Positions 22,236-33,290 of a stretch of 64,000 nt of DNA are shown here, in pieces (position 1 is the first letter of the stretch; each line of letters starts with the position of its first letter). The notes under the pieces are model-generated. The model searched no databases. It saw only the letters and a program-made list of their open reading frames with translations, and had not been told where the DNA came from. The DNA is from Trametopsis cervina (Eukaryota > Basidiomycota > Agaricomycetes > Polyporales > Irpicaceae): NCBI GenBank assembly GCA_022385755.1, contig MU278348.1:717035-781034 (forward strand), read 5' to 3'. Both the position numbers and the translations under genes were made by a program.

Positions 22236-23516
22236 TTACGTGGCTTGTAAGGGGGCTGCAGTTGCGAGATACCTTAAACCAATCGTCACGGGCTGGGCAA
22301 ATGGAGGCAAGACTTCTCCACTGAACAGACCAGTCTTTATCCAACAATCCACGAGCAGGTTCCCACCGACCACCATAAAGCTGATCGTCCACAACCAGCC
22401 TGAGAACCCGTCGATCTTCCTGCCGGTGAAACTCTTATAGCACTCTTCAAGTGTCACGCCCGCGCCCATGAGCATAAAGAACCCGCCTGTGCTGGTAAAA
22501 TCAATCCCCAGGCCCATGCCCCAGACGCCGACAGCATGCAGGACCGCAGACCAGAAGAACGCGCCGAGGATCAGTCCAGCGCGGCCGAAGAGGACCACGA
22601 AAGGGTATGAAAGAGTGACGTAGGCGTGCCGATTGGATTGGTGCCATCGTCTGCCCCAGTAGTCCGCGAGGGAAGTGGCAAGCCAGGGCGGGCGGGAGAA
22701 GGTTGGCCAGTCGGACGGTTGCTGGTCCAGCCCAGGGATCATGAGCGCAGCGATAGTGGCCAGGTAGTATACTAGTTCGATGGTATGATAGAAGACAGCT
22801 CCATACAGGACGGAGACGAACGAAGAGAGGGCGTAGCGTTGTACGGGAGGTAGTGCTGGATCGAATATGGTCGCTTCCGAAGGCGTGCTGCCCACGGAAG
22901 GGGTACAGTATCGTGCTATATTGTTGAGGGCGTCGTATATGAACACGATTTGGATGAGGCGTGCGACGGTCGCAAGTAAGAACGCGCTTTTGGAGTGGGT
23001 CGGACGCGTCTCAGGGGGGAGGTGCTTTGCCGGTATGCCCCATGTCCACCCAATGCCACGCAGATTACACTGTAGATCGAGTGCATCCAGAAATATCGAG
23101 CGCGAATTTCCTGTCCGTCGTAGAGGTTCAGAAATGAATGCCCAAGTTGTGAGGCGCATGGCAGTGGATGTCATACAAAGCTGGTAAAAAAAAACCATAG
23201 GTCACAAACAAACTGGATATCGACACGAGGAAGAAACTCAACATACACAGTGTCCAAAATTCTGAAATGCTTGACTAGGGTCCCCGCCCGTCAAGTCATA
23301 TTTTGTTGCGGCGTTGAACGTGAGTGCCAGTGCTACCGCAAGCAACAGTATCCTTAGATGCCGTGTGTTCGGGACCAAAACCAGTACAGCCATGACATAT
23401 GAGCATACACAGACGGGAAGCACCCCGCCCACGAAACGAGCCGGGGTGATTGGGATCCTTGCTTCAGGAGAAGGAAGATCTATCAGTTGCCAGCTCGAAT
23501 TCGCACCGGCCACCAT
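22236..23516 (-). CDS. Wax-synthase-like membrane-bound O-acyltransferase
   Basis: Two exons (23516-23247 and 23180-22236) give 404 residues. The protein is strongly hydrophobic, with about eight spans. The diagnostic stretch is DWPTFSRPPWLATSLADYWG followed by RRWHQSNRHAY: the PPW-SL-DFWGRRWHQ pattern is the wax synthase domain of MBOAT-like enzymes (Pfam wax synthase-like), with its conserved His. These enzymes transfer acyl groups from CoA to alcohols. In basidiomycetes relatives often serve as acetyltransferases in terpenoid pathways, but no terpene synthase or P450 lies within this window, so the substrate is unknown. The acceptor of the only intron follows a run of nine T bases on the minus strand. 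The start is MVAGANSS. Confidence 0.88.
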
Positions 23517-24271
23517 GGCTGCAATGGATTAAGTATGGGTGATGCTGAAACGCATGAAGCACCTACTTTATGGATGCTGAGGGGTCCTGTTTTAAGAAAT
23601 CTCCACAAGTGAGTGAAGGAATGTAAAAATGGTTCGCTGGCATTGAGCATAAAGACCGAAGTGTGTGCTTTATTTCCAAGCTAGTGCTGCACGGTGCGCT
23701 GTCATCGCCGATATCGAGATTCAAGATATGGTTTGTACTCCTTGAGGAAGGTTCAGAGTCCATCTGGAGTGGAGCTTTCAAATGTTCAAACAGGATTGGA
23801 TTATGGTACCAAGTGGTCAGGAAATACGAATAGAGTTTGTGGTGACGGTCTGCAGCAGATGCGCTCGAAGTGCCGACGGGTTCTGAAAGAGGGCAACGGC
23901 GCATCAGAATGGTCATGCTGAGTGGAAATGGACTGAAAGTATCTTCAAAAACGAAGCTATTTCAAGTAATATGCATTTCACAAGTACGAAGTGCAAGAAA
24001 ACCTTGCGCCACCGCTAACAGTGTTACCAGTTGTGTCTGTTAACAGACTTGTTGTCTCCTGTACTCAGAATGCAGACCTCAGACGTCCAGAATACGAAGT
24101 GCGATGCCGTGTGCATCTTCAACAAGGAATATTTCTACGTGTTTGCACAAGTAAACAATACCAACGAGTGTGATGGTGGTCAGTAAACGAAGTCTACGGA
24201 TAAATGAGAATAGATGAGCCGATCATACAACAGTGCGAATATGTCGCAAGCTAAGTCCAGAGGGAGGGGAA
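23517..24271. other. flank shared by the duplicated pair, no clear gene
   Basis: From about 23655 this stretch is the 3' flank of the left duplicate gene and is similar to 25455-26151. Open frames on the minus strand (23563-23916 and its counterpart 25703-26014) differ in frame between copies, which argues against coding. Confidence 0.5.
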
Positions 24272-25074
24272 TCAAAGGGCGACGACAGCTCCAAATATCG
24301 CACTGGCCAACACAATGGCTGACCCCGTCAAGGTGAACGACGAGCCTGACAGGCTGCGCGCTGCGTTGCGGCTAGGCGCTGGATGTGCATGCGAGCTTCC
24401 GGACCTCAGCGCACCCTCTGGAGTACTGGACACCATGAGAAGAGACGTCAGTCTTGGATTCAACGACGAATCCATAAAGTAGTTGAGACTCACAATGGAG
24501 ATGGTGACGCAGCTGGTGGTGCGTCCACCGAGGTTGACTCAGCAGCCCCCGAACCGACAATCCCATCTAGGTCGATACGCTTCTCCACATCAGCATTGCG
24601 GGAGTTGAGACGTGAACGTCTTGCGGGAGCCGTGGTAGCTGAACCTACTAGCTGGTCAAGAGGGGTTCCAGGTATAGCAAAGGCTGGTGTAGGTGCAGCC
24701 CCCAGTGGCGAGCCTGGAATTTGCGGTACTGCTGTGGTAGTCGCAGGCGACGCTACAGCTGCGAGGTCGGTAGGGTCCACTATGCTGCCAACCAGGGACT
24801 CGATAGAATCAAGTACTGTATGTGCGATGCTCAGCAGGCTGTTGAATAGATGTTACGGTTACCTACCATCGGCTGGAATTGCCTGGGCGATCCCTTGAAC
24901 AATGTCCCCGAGGTCCGACAAGACTGGAAGGTTGTTAGAGTTATGCACACATCAGCGAACGAGGCTGAGCGTACAGTCTCGGGCGTTGAGATCGGCTTCT
25001 CTTTTCTGCGGAAGTGCGGCTCCGTTCACTAACACAATCAGGAGGGAAAAGGGAATAGCGAGTGAGAAAAGCAT
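24272..25074 (-). CDS. Secreted, probably GPI-anchored Pro/Ala-rich protein, copy A
   Basis: Four exons (25074-24975, 24923-24867, 24815-24494, 24425-24272) give 210 residues. The signal peptide is MLFSLAIPFSLLIVLVNGAA, followed by LPQKREADLNARD, where KR may be a Kex2 site. The middle is Pro/Ala-rich (VPQIPGSPLGAAPTPAFAIP) and ends in a basic patch APARRSRLNSR and EKRIDLDGIVG. The C-terminus is Ser-rich, then hydrophobic to the stop (LTGSAIVLASAIFGAVVAL), a typical GPI signal. It is the paralogue of the gene at 26152-27156, but a deletion fused two exons, so it has four rather than five. No known domain is seen. Expression probably starts at the TATA box 137 bases upstream. Confidence 0.8.
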
Positions 25075-26151
25075 GTTTCAAATGAAGAAGACGGTCAACG
25101 CCAGACAAAAGGGGGGTGGAGAAATAAAGAAGGGGCAGACCAGGCTGCAAAGGACACGGGGAGAGACGCACAGCGGGCACACGAGTTCACTCAGACTGCG
25201 CACCCCCTGGTTATATAGCGTCGTGCAAAGGCGATGCTGTTAACTTGTTTGGATTGTCTAAATCGATCAACACATAGCCTGCAATGGCACTGAAAAGATA
25301 CGCCCCCATGTGGAGATGTCAACAGTGATATATGCATATTATCATTTTAGCCACTGAACACGTACTGTCAATTGGGCTGCATCTGTCAGGAAACGACATA
25401 TGTTAGACGTTCCGTAACCACTCACCATGCCCTCCTTGAGACTCGACGTAAGTCACGGTTCTATGACCAAGCTAAGTAGCACCACCTTGCACAGTACACT
25501 GTCATAGCTAGTGGCGAGATTCAACGCGGTCAGCCGTGGTTTATCCTCGTCTGAGGTTCAGCAAAGTCCATCCGGAGTAGCCAGACAAATTATCTTGAGG
25601 CACGAGAGTTGAAGCCGTCTACTTTGCATTACGGAGACCAATCCTGAGTAAAGCTGCGAAATATTTGAACATGACTAGATTGTGGCAGAAGGCGGTCATC
25701 GGTCAAGAAGTACGCGTAGAATTCACAGGCGTCTGCGATAGAAGGTCATCTAGGCGGCAATCAAAGAACCGATGCTGGCCAGAAGAGGAAACTGGCGCAT
25801 CAAAATGAGAATGTCCTGCGCAAATGAACTGGACGAGAGGAATGCACTTGGGCATGGAAAAAGCGGATCGTATGGACGGAGGTCGTTGATTTAGATGAAC
25901 TTGGCAAGAACGTCTGACAAGTCCCGCGACTATGTACCCAATGTTAGATTTATTGTCTCTGGTAGAGGGCGATGGGGGCCAGAATATAAGATGTGGTGCC
26001 GTGTGCGTCTTCAATAAGGAACGTGTCTACATGTCTGTACAAGTAAATAAGAAGAGAGTGGGATAGCAGTCAGTGAGCGAAGTTAACACGCAAATAATAA
26101 TAGAAAAGCCGATCGTAATGGGTGAACAAGCAAAGTCCAGGGAGAGCTGAA
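25075..26151. other. between the two duplicated genes
   Basis: This stretch holds the promoter of copy A (to about 25400) and the 3' flank of copy B. The boundary between the repeat units is near 25395-25455. No gene is seen. Confidence 0.55.
25211..25217 (-). promoter_or_regulatory. TATA box of copy A
   Basis: On the minus strand the sequence reads TATATAA, about 137 bases before the ATG at 25074. The paralogue has TATATAAA in the equivalent place, and the block upstream is also conserved. Confidence 0.6.
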
Positions 26152-27156
26152 TCAGAGGGCGACGACTGCGCCGAATATCATACTAGCCAGCACAACGGCT
26201 GATCCTGTCAGAGTGAACGACGAGCCCGACAGGCTGCGCGCTGCGTTGGGGCTACTCGTCGGCGTTGCCGGTGCGGTCGTTACCACAGCATCTTGATTAC
26301 TGGATACCAAGAGAGAACATGTCAGTTTTTGGGTTCAGTGACAAATACGTATGGGAGACAGTACTCACACTGGGGACGGCGTGGTAGCTGGCGATGCACC
26401 CGCCGAGGTTGGCTTGGCAGCTCCCGGAATGAGGTCATTAACTATGGGAGCGAGCTTCTGTGCAACTGGATAGGAATGAGTGATTATCAGTAAAACGAAC
26501 ATCAGTACTGGTGCATGAAGAGGCACTGACCACCGCTGGGCAGCGCGGACACAACGGCATTGACGATACCATCGAGGTCGATACGCTTCTCCATCTCCAC
26601 ATCGCGAGCGTTCAGACGCGAACGTCTTGCAGGGGCTGTGGTCGCTGCGGCAGCGGCAGCGGGGGCGGTAACAGTGAAGGGTGTGCCCGGGAGTGGAATA
26701 CCAGCTGGGTTCTCAGGATCCACGACAGCCGGCTGGGCCAGAGGGGCTCCTGGAATAGGAATAGCTGGTGTGGGTGCAGCAGCCCCCAGTGGCGACCCTG
26801 GAATTTGCGGTACTGCTGTGGGAGCCGCAGGCGCCGCTAGAGCTGCAAGGTCGGTGGAGTCCACTAGACTACCAACCAGTGACTCGATAGGATCAAGCAC
26901 TGTAAGTGCAACACTCAGCAAACTACCGAGTATATGTTGAGGTCACGTACCATCTGTTGGGATTGCCTGGGCGATCCCTTGGACAATGTCACCGAGATCC
27001 GACAACACTGGAAAGACTATAAGCGTGCACACCCCATTGAATGAAGTGAGACTTACAGTCTCGGGCGTTGAGATCGGTTTCTCTTTTCTGCGGAAGCGCA
27101 GCTCCGTTCACTGACGCAATCAAGAGGGAGAAGGGAATAGCGAGTGAGAAAAGCAT
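26152..27156 (-). CDS. Secreted, probably GPI-anchored Pro/Ala-rich protein, copy B
   Basis: Five exons (27156-27057, 27007-26951, 26899-26531, 26465-26369, 26299-26152) give 256 residues. The signal peptide MLFSLAIPFSLLIASVNGAA and the following LPQKRETDLNARD match copy A closely. The centre is longer (LGAAAPTPAIPIPGAPLAQP and a further Pro/Ala stretch), then APARRSRLNARDVEMEKRID. A fourth exon (VAQKLAPIVNDLIPGAA) is absent from copy A. The C-terminus ends SSFTLTGSAVVLASMIFGAV and three more residues, a GPI signal. First and second exons have exactly the same lengths (100 and 57) as in copy A. The function is unknown. The layout fits a small cell-wall or surface protein. Confidence 0.82.
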
Positions 27157-28931
27157 GATTACAGACGAAGGAGAAGGACGGTCAACGCCGGACAAAAGGG
27201 AGGCGAGGAAAACGAAGAAGAGGCAGACCAAGCTGCAAAAAAGACACAGAGGAAAGACGCACAGCGAGCACTTGAAGTTCATTCAAACCGCGCATCGCGT
27301 ATTTATATATCGCTCGGGAGCGTCGTGCGCTCTAACGAAGGCGATGCTGGTATCTTGTTTGGATTGTGTGAACCGATCAACATACAACCCGCAATGGCAC
27401 CGGAAGGACACGACTTCTGCAACGTAGATGGCAACAGTGAGGCGTGTACTGTAGTGTTCACCACTTAGCACATACCGTCGGTTTGGACACATCTGTCGCT
27501 CAATGGCAGCTTTCGGCCTAGAGACCGACAACTGACAATGGTCATGACGAGGCTAGGCATACTTCGCGATGCGCTCATATCGTATACGACGGCGGAGAGT
27601 GTAGTCCCGGTCTGCAACTCCCCCTGGTTGTATGTCCGGCATCACTGCAACTCGCTGTGTCGTGCGAAGTACTGCCTGTCTGTGAGGGCTGTGGCCAAAG
27701 CAGACATTGTTAGACGCCCATATCGTTGGTATAGTGATGGCCCCTGAGTCAAGCGGCTCGTACTTCGTTTCTTTTCTTGCTTGTAAGAATACCCCTCTAC
27801 TATAAATCCACCACATACCCATAGCAAATATTCAAGTTTGAACAACAGCCCCTACCCCGTAGCGGTTTGCTGTATAAGGTCCGGAGGAATCGGGAAATTG
27901 ATAACGTCACTTTGTTCGTCGTGCAGCAGGATGAGGTAGATGAATATGAGTGTGAGGTGTTAAATTCGTTGCTCTGGCTGTATCACATAGCTGACACCCC
28001 CATCTGTCTTGAGAGCCGCATCCACAACGCTGGGGCATCTCCGTCTCCTGATTCTGTGTGCACCGGCGAGCTGAGGACTACCATCCAGCGGCAATGAGAG
28101 CGCGAAAGCCGCACTCCAAGTGCTTCTGTGAGCCGTAGGTTTACATTATACTCACGACGACACGTCCGTTTTGAACTTTAGGTGCGACCGCCCGCTGTCA
28201 ATCCTCCCTGTGATGTGACCGAGGTGGCTGATTTCGCCAGGATGCTGACTTTGTTACTCATTGTTTCCCGTGAACCACAGAACATGATGCGTGAATGTGT
28301 CCTCAAAGCCACTGTACGCCACAGCACTGCCGAGCGTATACCATACTACATCGTCGAGCGCGTTGTCATGTTTGCCTCGCACAGCACAGGCGGATGGTAG
28401 TAGGAGCAGTAAGCCCTGTACTACCCTCCAAGTCTGCCATCAGCTCCGGACGTCTTCACTTGCGGATTATTCTATCCTTGATTCAAGCCCAAGGTTCGTG
28501 CGTTCAGTCACGTATTTAGCCTGCAACGTATTGATATCTTCAATAGCTAGAATCACCGCAGCACATGTATATTTTACCCCGGAACGAACTACGTCGTCAA
28601 ACCTCTGCTCTCCGGTGTGGGGTATGCAGGCGCCAGCACCATCAAGAGTGGTATCCCATCATTCGGCGGCCGTTATACCGCGAGAACACATAGTCTTCTG
28701 GAGCCCTTCTGATCAGCGTATTACGTCGTACGCTATGCGGACCGTACATTTTATCTTACGGGCCGTGCAAACGAAGCTGCACCAGGTCAGATGTCTCCGC
28801 AACGCTTGCACGGCTATATGTATAGTATTCACTACTGAGAATAACATGCAACTTACTCCACGGTCTGTGGGAAACTACATAAAGGGCATTGGGACTTCTT
28901 CTCTGAAGATGTGACCTTCGCTGCCACTACC
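27157..28931. other. 1.8 kb intergenic between copy B and the sugar transporter
   Basis: The left 350 bases are the promoter of copy B. The rest lies upstream of the sugar transporter and presumably holds its promoter. Several open frames of 60-200 codons exist, but none shows a consistent composition or splice pattern. Nothing else is recognised. Confidence 0.45.
27302..27309 (-). promoter_or_regulatory. TATA box of copy B
   Basis: The minus strand reads TATATAAA about 146 bases before the ATG at 27156. Position and sequence match the TATA box of copy A. Confidence 0.65.
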
Positions 28932-31027
28932 ATGGCTCCTACTAACCGCAAGGCCATCCTTTTAGCTATTTTCATTGCGTTCGGTAAGACTTTGTGTCAT
29001 CCATAAGCTTTACGATCACTAATGGTCTAATTACAACGTTTACGTAGGAGGTAACACTTTATGGTTCGCCAGAAACAGCGGAACCATGAATCTCATTATT
29101 TGATTCACCCTGTAGGCTTCCTGTTCGGATATGATATAGGTGTCATTTCGGTGAGTGACAGTCGCATGCCCTGTACTTCGCGTTGATGTTGATATTAAAC
29201 CTCAGGGATGTCTGATTATGCCTGACTTCCAAGCTCGATTCGGGGAGATAGATTCCAACGGAAACCCATTCCTGAGTTCGTCAAGACAATCAATTATCAC
29301 ATCTTTGCTGTCAGCTGGGTATGTCATTTCTCCCTTTCACACGGGTTGAGTACGCACCAATACGGTCTCAAGTACATTCGTCGGAGCTTTAGCACAAGCA
29401 TTCACTTCAGACCGCTTTGGCCGTCGGGGATCGATTCTGCTTTGGTCGGCGATATTCACCGTCGGGACTGCCATCCAAACCGGCACAGTGAGGTCACTGG
29501 CGCAAATAACCATCGGTCGTTTTATTGCCGGTTTAGGTGTAGGAGCTTTATCAGGTTCGTACGTCTACATACCACTGGGAGGTCTTATGACGAACCCCGT
29601 CCGATAGCGATCGTACCGTTGTACAATGGCGAGACAGCTCCGAAGGCCCTCCGTGGGATGCTGCTCGTGATGTACCAGCTGCAGATCATCATTGGGTCAG
29701 TGACCGATTATCCTGTTATAATCAATTACATCCCTGATTGACGTCGAGGTAGAATCTTCTTGAGTTACATCATCGACCTGGGTACTCACACCATAAAGGG
29801 TTCTGCATCATGGCGCATCCCGGTCGGCCTCCAGATGCTCTGGGGGATCATTATTCTCTCCGGGATATTCTTCCTTCCAGAATCGCCGTAAGTTCCACTC
29901 TGCTCTATTAACAATTGGCATGCCCACATTCTGTTATGAAGACGTCATCTGCTTGGAACTGGGAGAGAAGCTGAAGCTCGTCAAGTCATTGCGCAGCTCA
30001 ACAGCGTACCAGAAGACGACATACTCGTACTCGAACTTGTTGAAGAACTCGAATTCGCTATCAAGGCTGAGAACGAGGGCGGCAAGGCTACCTGGCTGGA
30101 ATGTTTCTCAACCAGGAACGATCTTTGGAAACGCACTCTGAACGGCATGATGCTGCAATTCATCCAACAGTTGAATGGACAGAACTTCTACTACTATTAT
30201 GGCGATACGTTCTTTAAGAGCGCCGGAACACAGTGTGTAGTTTATAACGATTCTCATACTGTACTGACACGAGATACATAGATTGAGCCCTTATGCCATC
30301 CAAGCCATCCTTGGTGCTGTTTCAGTCGTGGGGACACTACCGGCTTTACACATGATCGAAAGCGTTGGGAGACGGAACTCTCTCCTCATCGGATCTGTGC
30401 TCGAGGCCATATGCTCCCTCATCGCTGGCCTCGTCGGCCACTTTACCTTGGCAGCACCCAATACTCCAGCAGATCAACTTACTCCTCGCAACAGGCAAGG
30501 TGGCGACGTCTTGATCGCCTTTGCGGTGTTGCATGTATTCTCGTACTCCATGTTCTGGGGTCCTACACCATGGCGAGTCTTCACGTTTGCTTCTATCATG
30601 TATGACTAACCAAGCGTTCATTCCAGGGTATACTTAGGCGAAAGTTTCCCTCTCCGTGTGCGTCCCAAGGGTATTGCCCTTGGTAGTGCGACAAGTAAGT
30701 CGTATCACCGCAATGCATCACACGCAGCGCACTGAGCTTTCTTCTCCAGACTGGCTCTGGAACTTCCTACTTTCCTTCTTTTCTCCCCGAATTGCCGCAG
30801 ACATCGGTCCACTCATTCTCCTCATCTTCTTCGGCATGCTCACTTTCGGGTGGTTCTACGTCTGGCTGTTCATTCCGGAGACAAAGGGACTCAGTCTTGA
30901 AGAGGTCGACGAGATGTATAGCTCGAAAGTGCGTCCGTGGAAGTCTGCGGAATGGCGACCTAGCGACAAGCACTTGCATGAAGCACCGGTTTCTATACAG
31001 GAAGAAAAAGAGGAGAAGAAAATGTGA
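28932..31027 (+). CDS. Major facilitator superfamily sugar transporter
   Basis: Eleven exons (28932-28983, 29048-29050, 29116-29150, 29206-29318, 29373-29554, 29608-29695, 29753-29887, 29942-30232, 30282-30572, 30627-30694, 30750-31027) give 511 residues. It is a plasma-membrane hexose or related sugar importer of the HXT/SP family with twelve spans. Signatures: FGGFLFGYDIGVISG in span 1, SDRFGRRGS between spans 2 and 3, PLYNGETAPKALRGMLLVMY, PESPRHL at the end of span 6, QFIQQLNGQNFYYYYGD, IESVGRRN, and FIPETKGLSLEEVDEMY. The second exon is only 3 bases and restores the FGG triplet. The intron at 30573-30626 begins with GC, not GT. The cytoplasmic tail is Lys/Glu-rich. Whether it carries glucose, xylose or a disaccharide cannot be read here. 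Confidence 0.95.
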
Positions 31028-31342
31028 TGTTCAGTTCAACGCTCCTCTTCACAGACCACCCGCCAGACCGCGGATCTCTACGTTGCCATACCATAAATGT
31101 AATTGTACTTTCCTTCTCAGCCAAACCCTACGTCTACGTGGGCTCGATGATCATAAAAATGCATTGCCCGCATTTGCGGCACAAGACACGATGTTGGTCG
31201 GTGAATGCTGTAGAAGTACTCGGAATCCTTTCCTTTGCCTCACAAATATCTCCGAGTATAAGTCAAAGCCAATCAAATTTGGACGAAGCGGACACAGATC
31301 ATTCTGTTCTACTTGCATTGGGAAATAGATAGTCATATGAGC
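31028..31342. other. convergent 3' ends
   Basis: These 315 bases lie between the stops of the sugar transporter and the F-box gene and hold both 3' ends. No gene is seen. Confidence 0.5.
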
Positions 31343-33290
31343 TCATAGCACTAATATGTCTTCCTTTTCCAGGCCACCTGGACCAGCTGCGCTATTCAGC
31401 ATTTCTAGCGCTTCGTCAGACAGCGAGCATCCGCGCAAGTAAACTTTCAACCGGGGTCCTTGAGCATTCATCTCCTTTAGCAGCTCGGCGAGCTCAGAGC
31501 AAACCAACCCGGCGAGCGGACGGTCTCTGTACTCCTCTGGGATCTGCCGCCTTGTTGCAGCATCCAACTCGCCTTCGGGGGTCTCGAAGCTACCATCGAG
31601 GGCGACATTCCAAAGTTCAATCCTGGCCAAGCGGGGGAAGAGACCACATGACGTTGATTTGAGGGCGGAGACGAGACTGAGGGTCGTAAAATAGTAATCC
31701 TCAACTACGAGATCTTCGATGTTAGCGAAGTAGCTGAAACCGTCGCGCCACATAGTTGCTGATTCGAGCGCGTTGCTCACAAATAACTGGCGTATTCCTC
31801 GCGCGTATGGGAGTAGGCGTAACACGCGTTCGTTGAACATTAAGTCTCGTTCGTGATTCGGTTCCAAGGGGAAACCAATGGAAATGTAAAGAATTGGTGG
31901 AAGGGGCTGCTGCCGATTATCGCCAGGGGGGGCAGGTGGAACACTTGTATCATTCTGTGGGCGAACAAGCTGCATCATCTGCGCGCGGTCGCCTGGGGCT
32001 TCGCTAATGCGGAGCGCATAGAACGAAGCGTTGGGTGGCACTGACTGAGCAAGATGATCGTTGACGAGAGAGAGTACGCTTCTGCATTCTGCCAGCTTTC
32101 TTTCACAGTGTTCGGCAGCGCTAGCCGGTTGTGGACCCATCAGTAGCACCGTTTCGCCTACGTCTATGTCAAGACGGAGGTCCAGTTTGGTAGACACAGG
32201 CATGTGTATTAGGGACAACATAATGCGGGTGACGAGCGGATGGCCGTATATTATAAGTCGTTCGAGACCCGGAAGATAGATAGGTGGGAGGGTAGAGTCG
32301 TTAGCAAAGTCGTTAAAAAAGGCATTGACAAAGTCGCCGACCAAGTGATAGACCATCACATACTTGAGAGTAGGGAGTTTTGCTAGAATGTCCACAATGA
32401 TTAGGCGATCATCGTAGCTACTAAGGCCACCGGTTAGCCGGAGATGGGTGATCGGAGCATGAAAAAGAGGATTGTCGGGGAGTATTGTGCAGTCTGATAG
32501 CCAAAGATATCTCAGTCTTGTTGGTGTCTCCCCAGTGAATATCGAGGACTCGAGTATATCGTCGCTATATTCCCCGCAGATGTAGAGTTTTTCTAGCGAG
32601 GGTGCCGCTTGCGTATTGAGCAACTTCCAGAAGAAACATTCTTTGTCTTGTAGATTTAACGTAAGATGGGCAAGACTGAACGTTTGGACGCGGGACATCG
32701 GGATCCACTCAGCATCTGCAGGTAGGTGCAGCAGGGGATCGTGAACGTTCCCGCCTTCAAAGTACAGTGACAAGTCCTTGGTCCCGGAACGTTCAAGAAA
32801 CATACTGATCGCTTCCATCCTCCACGCAAGGTTGATGCTTGTCCAGAAGGATGGCGTGTGGAGGACCGCTTGACGCCACCGTTGACATACGGATGCCAAG
32901 GGTAATGTAGCTGGCCGTTCCGCATCACGCATAACATGCGAGTCCTCAGGAGGCAGTAACACCAATTCCACAATCCGTAAAAGAAGCTCTGTCGGCAGGC
33001 GCAGAGTCAGATCGCTCTGAGTCTTGCGTTACATAGATCACAACATCAGCCTACGAAGATCGCAAGTACAAGTGAATATAACGAGGCACCTTTTCCGGCT
33101 TCGGGTCGTCCGCTTGAAGGTTATCCATTGAGATTTGTACTGGGATGTGAGTCGATGCAGTGGAGGTAGAAGATGAAGAGGTGTTCGCCTGAAAGACAGT
33201 CGGAGTTGGACACGCGCATGTGGTGAGGGATAACGCCCGCGAGCGGCTATTCATCCAGCCTTCGATAGCTGTAACCGCATTGACTTCCAA
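31343..33290 (-). CDS. F-box protein
   Basis: Two exons (33290-33090 and 33016-31343) give 624 residues. After a Ser/Thr-rich start, the second exon opens with SDLTLRLPTELLLRIVELV, the LP-E-L--I F-box core, and continues to ATLPLASVCQRWRQAVLHTP with the SLVC-W pattern and FWTSINLAW. F-box proteins join substrates to the SCF ubiquitin ligase through Skp1. The remaining 500 residues hold irregular leucine-rich segments (LEKLYICGEYSDD, LERLIIYGHP, IEDLVVEDYYF), fitting a degenerate LRR solenoid. Agaricomycetes have hundreds of such genes. The substrate is unknown. An open frame without the first exon would lose the F-box core, so the two-exon model is preferred. Confidence 0.85.

Larger units (their letters stand above)
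23655..25395. repeat. Left unit of a diverged tandem duplication
   Basis: The unit contains a whole gene (24272-25074) with its promoter and about 600 bases of 3' flank. It matches the right unit (25455-27500) in the same orientation, including the promoter block TTGTTTGGATTGT and the flanking GAGATTCAA block. The limits are estimated by eye and are uncertain by some tens of bases. Confidence 0.75.
25455..27500. repeat. Right unit of a diverged tandem duplication
   Basis: It is the partner of 23655-25395. It is about 300 bases longer, mostly because copy B keeps one extra intron and exon and longer proline-rich coding sequence. Similarity ends near the shared CACATCTGTC / GCATCTGTC block. 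Confidence 0.75.

Noticed and set aside
23563..23916. 117-codon minus-strand frame in the flank of the left duplicate
   Set aside because: The duplicate region at 25703-26014 does not preserve the frame, so it is probably non-coding.
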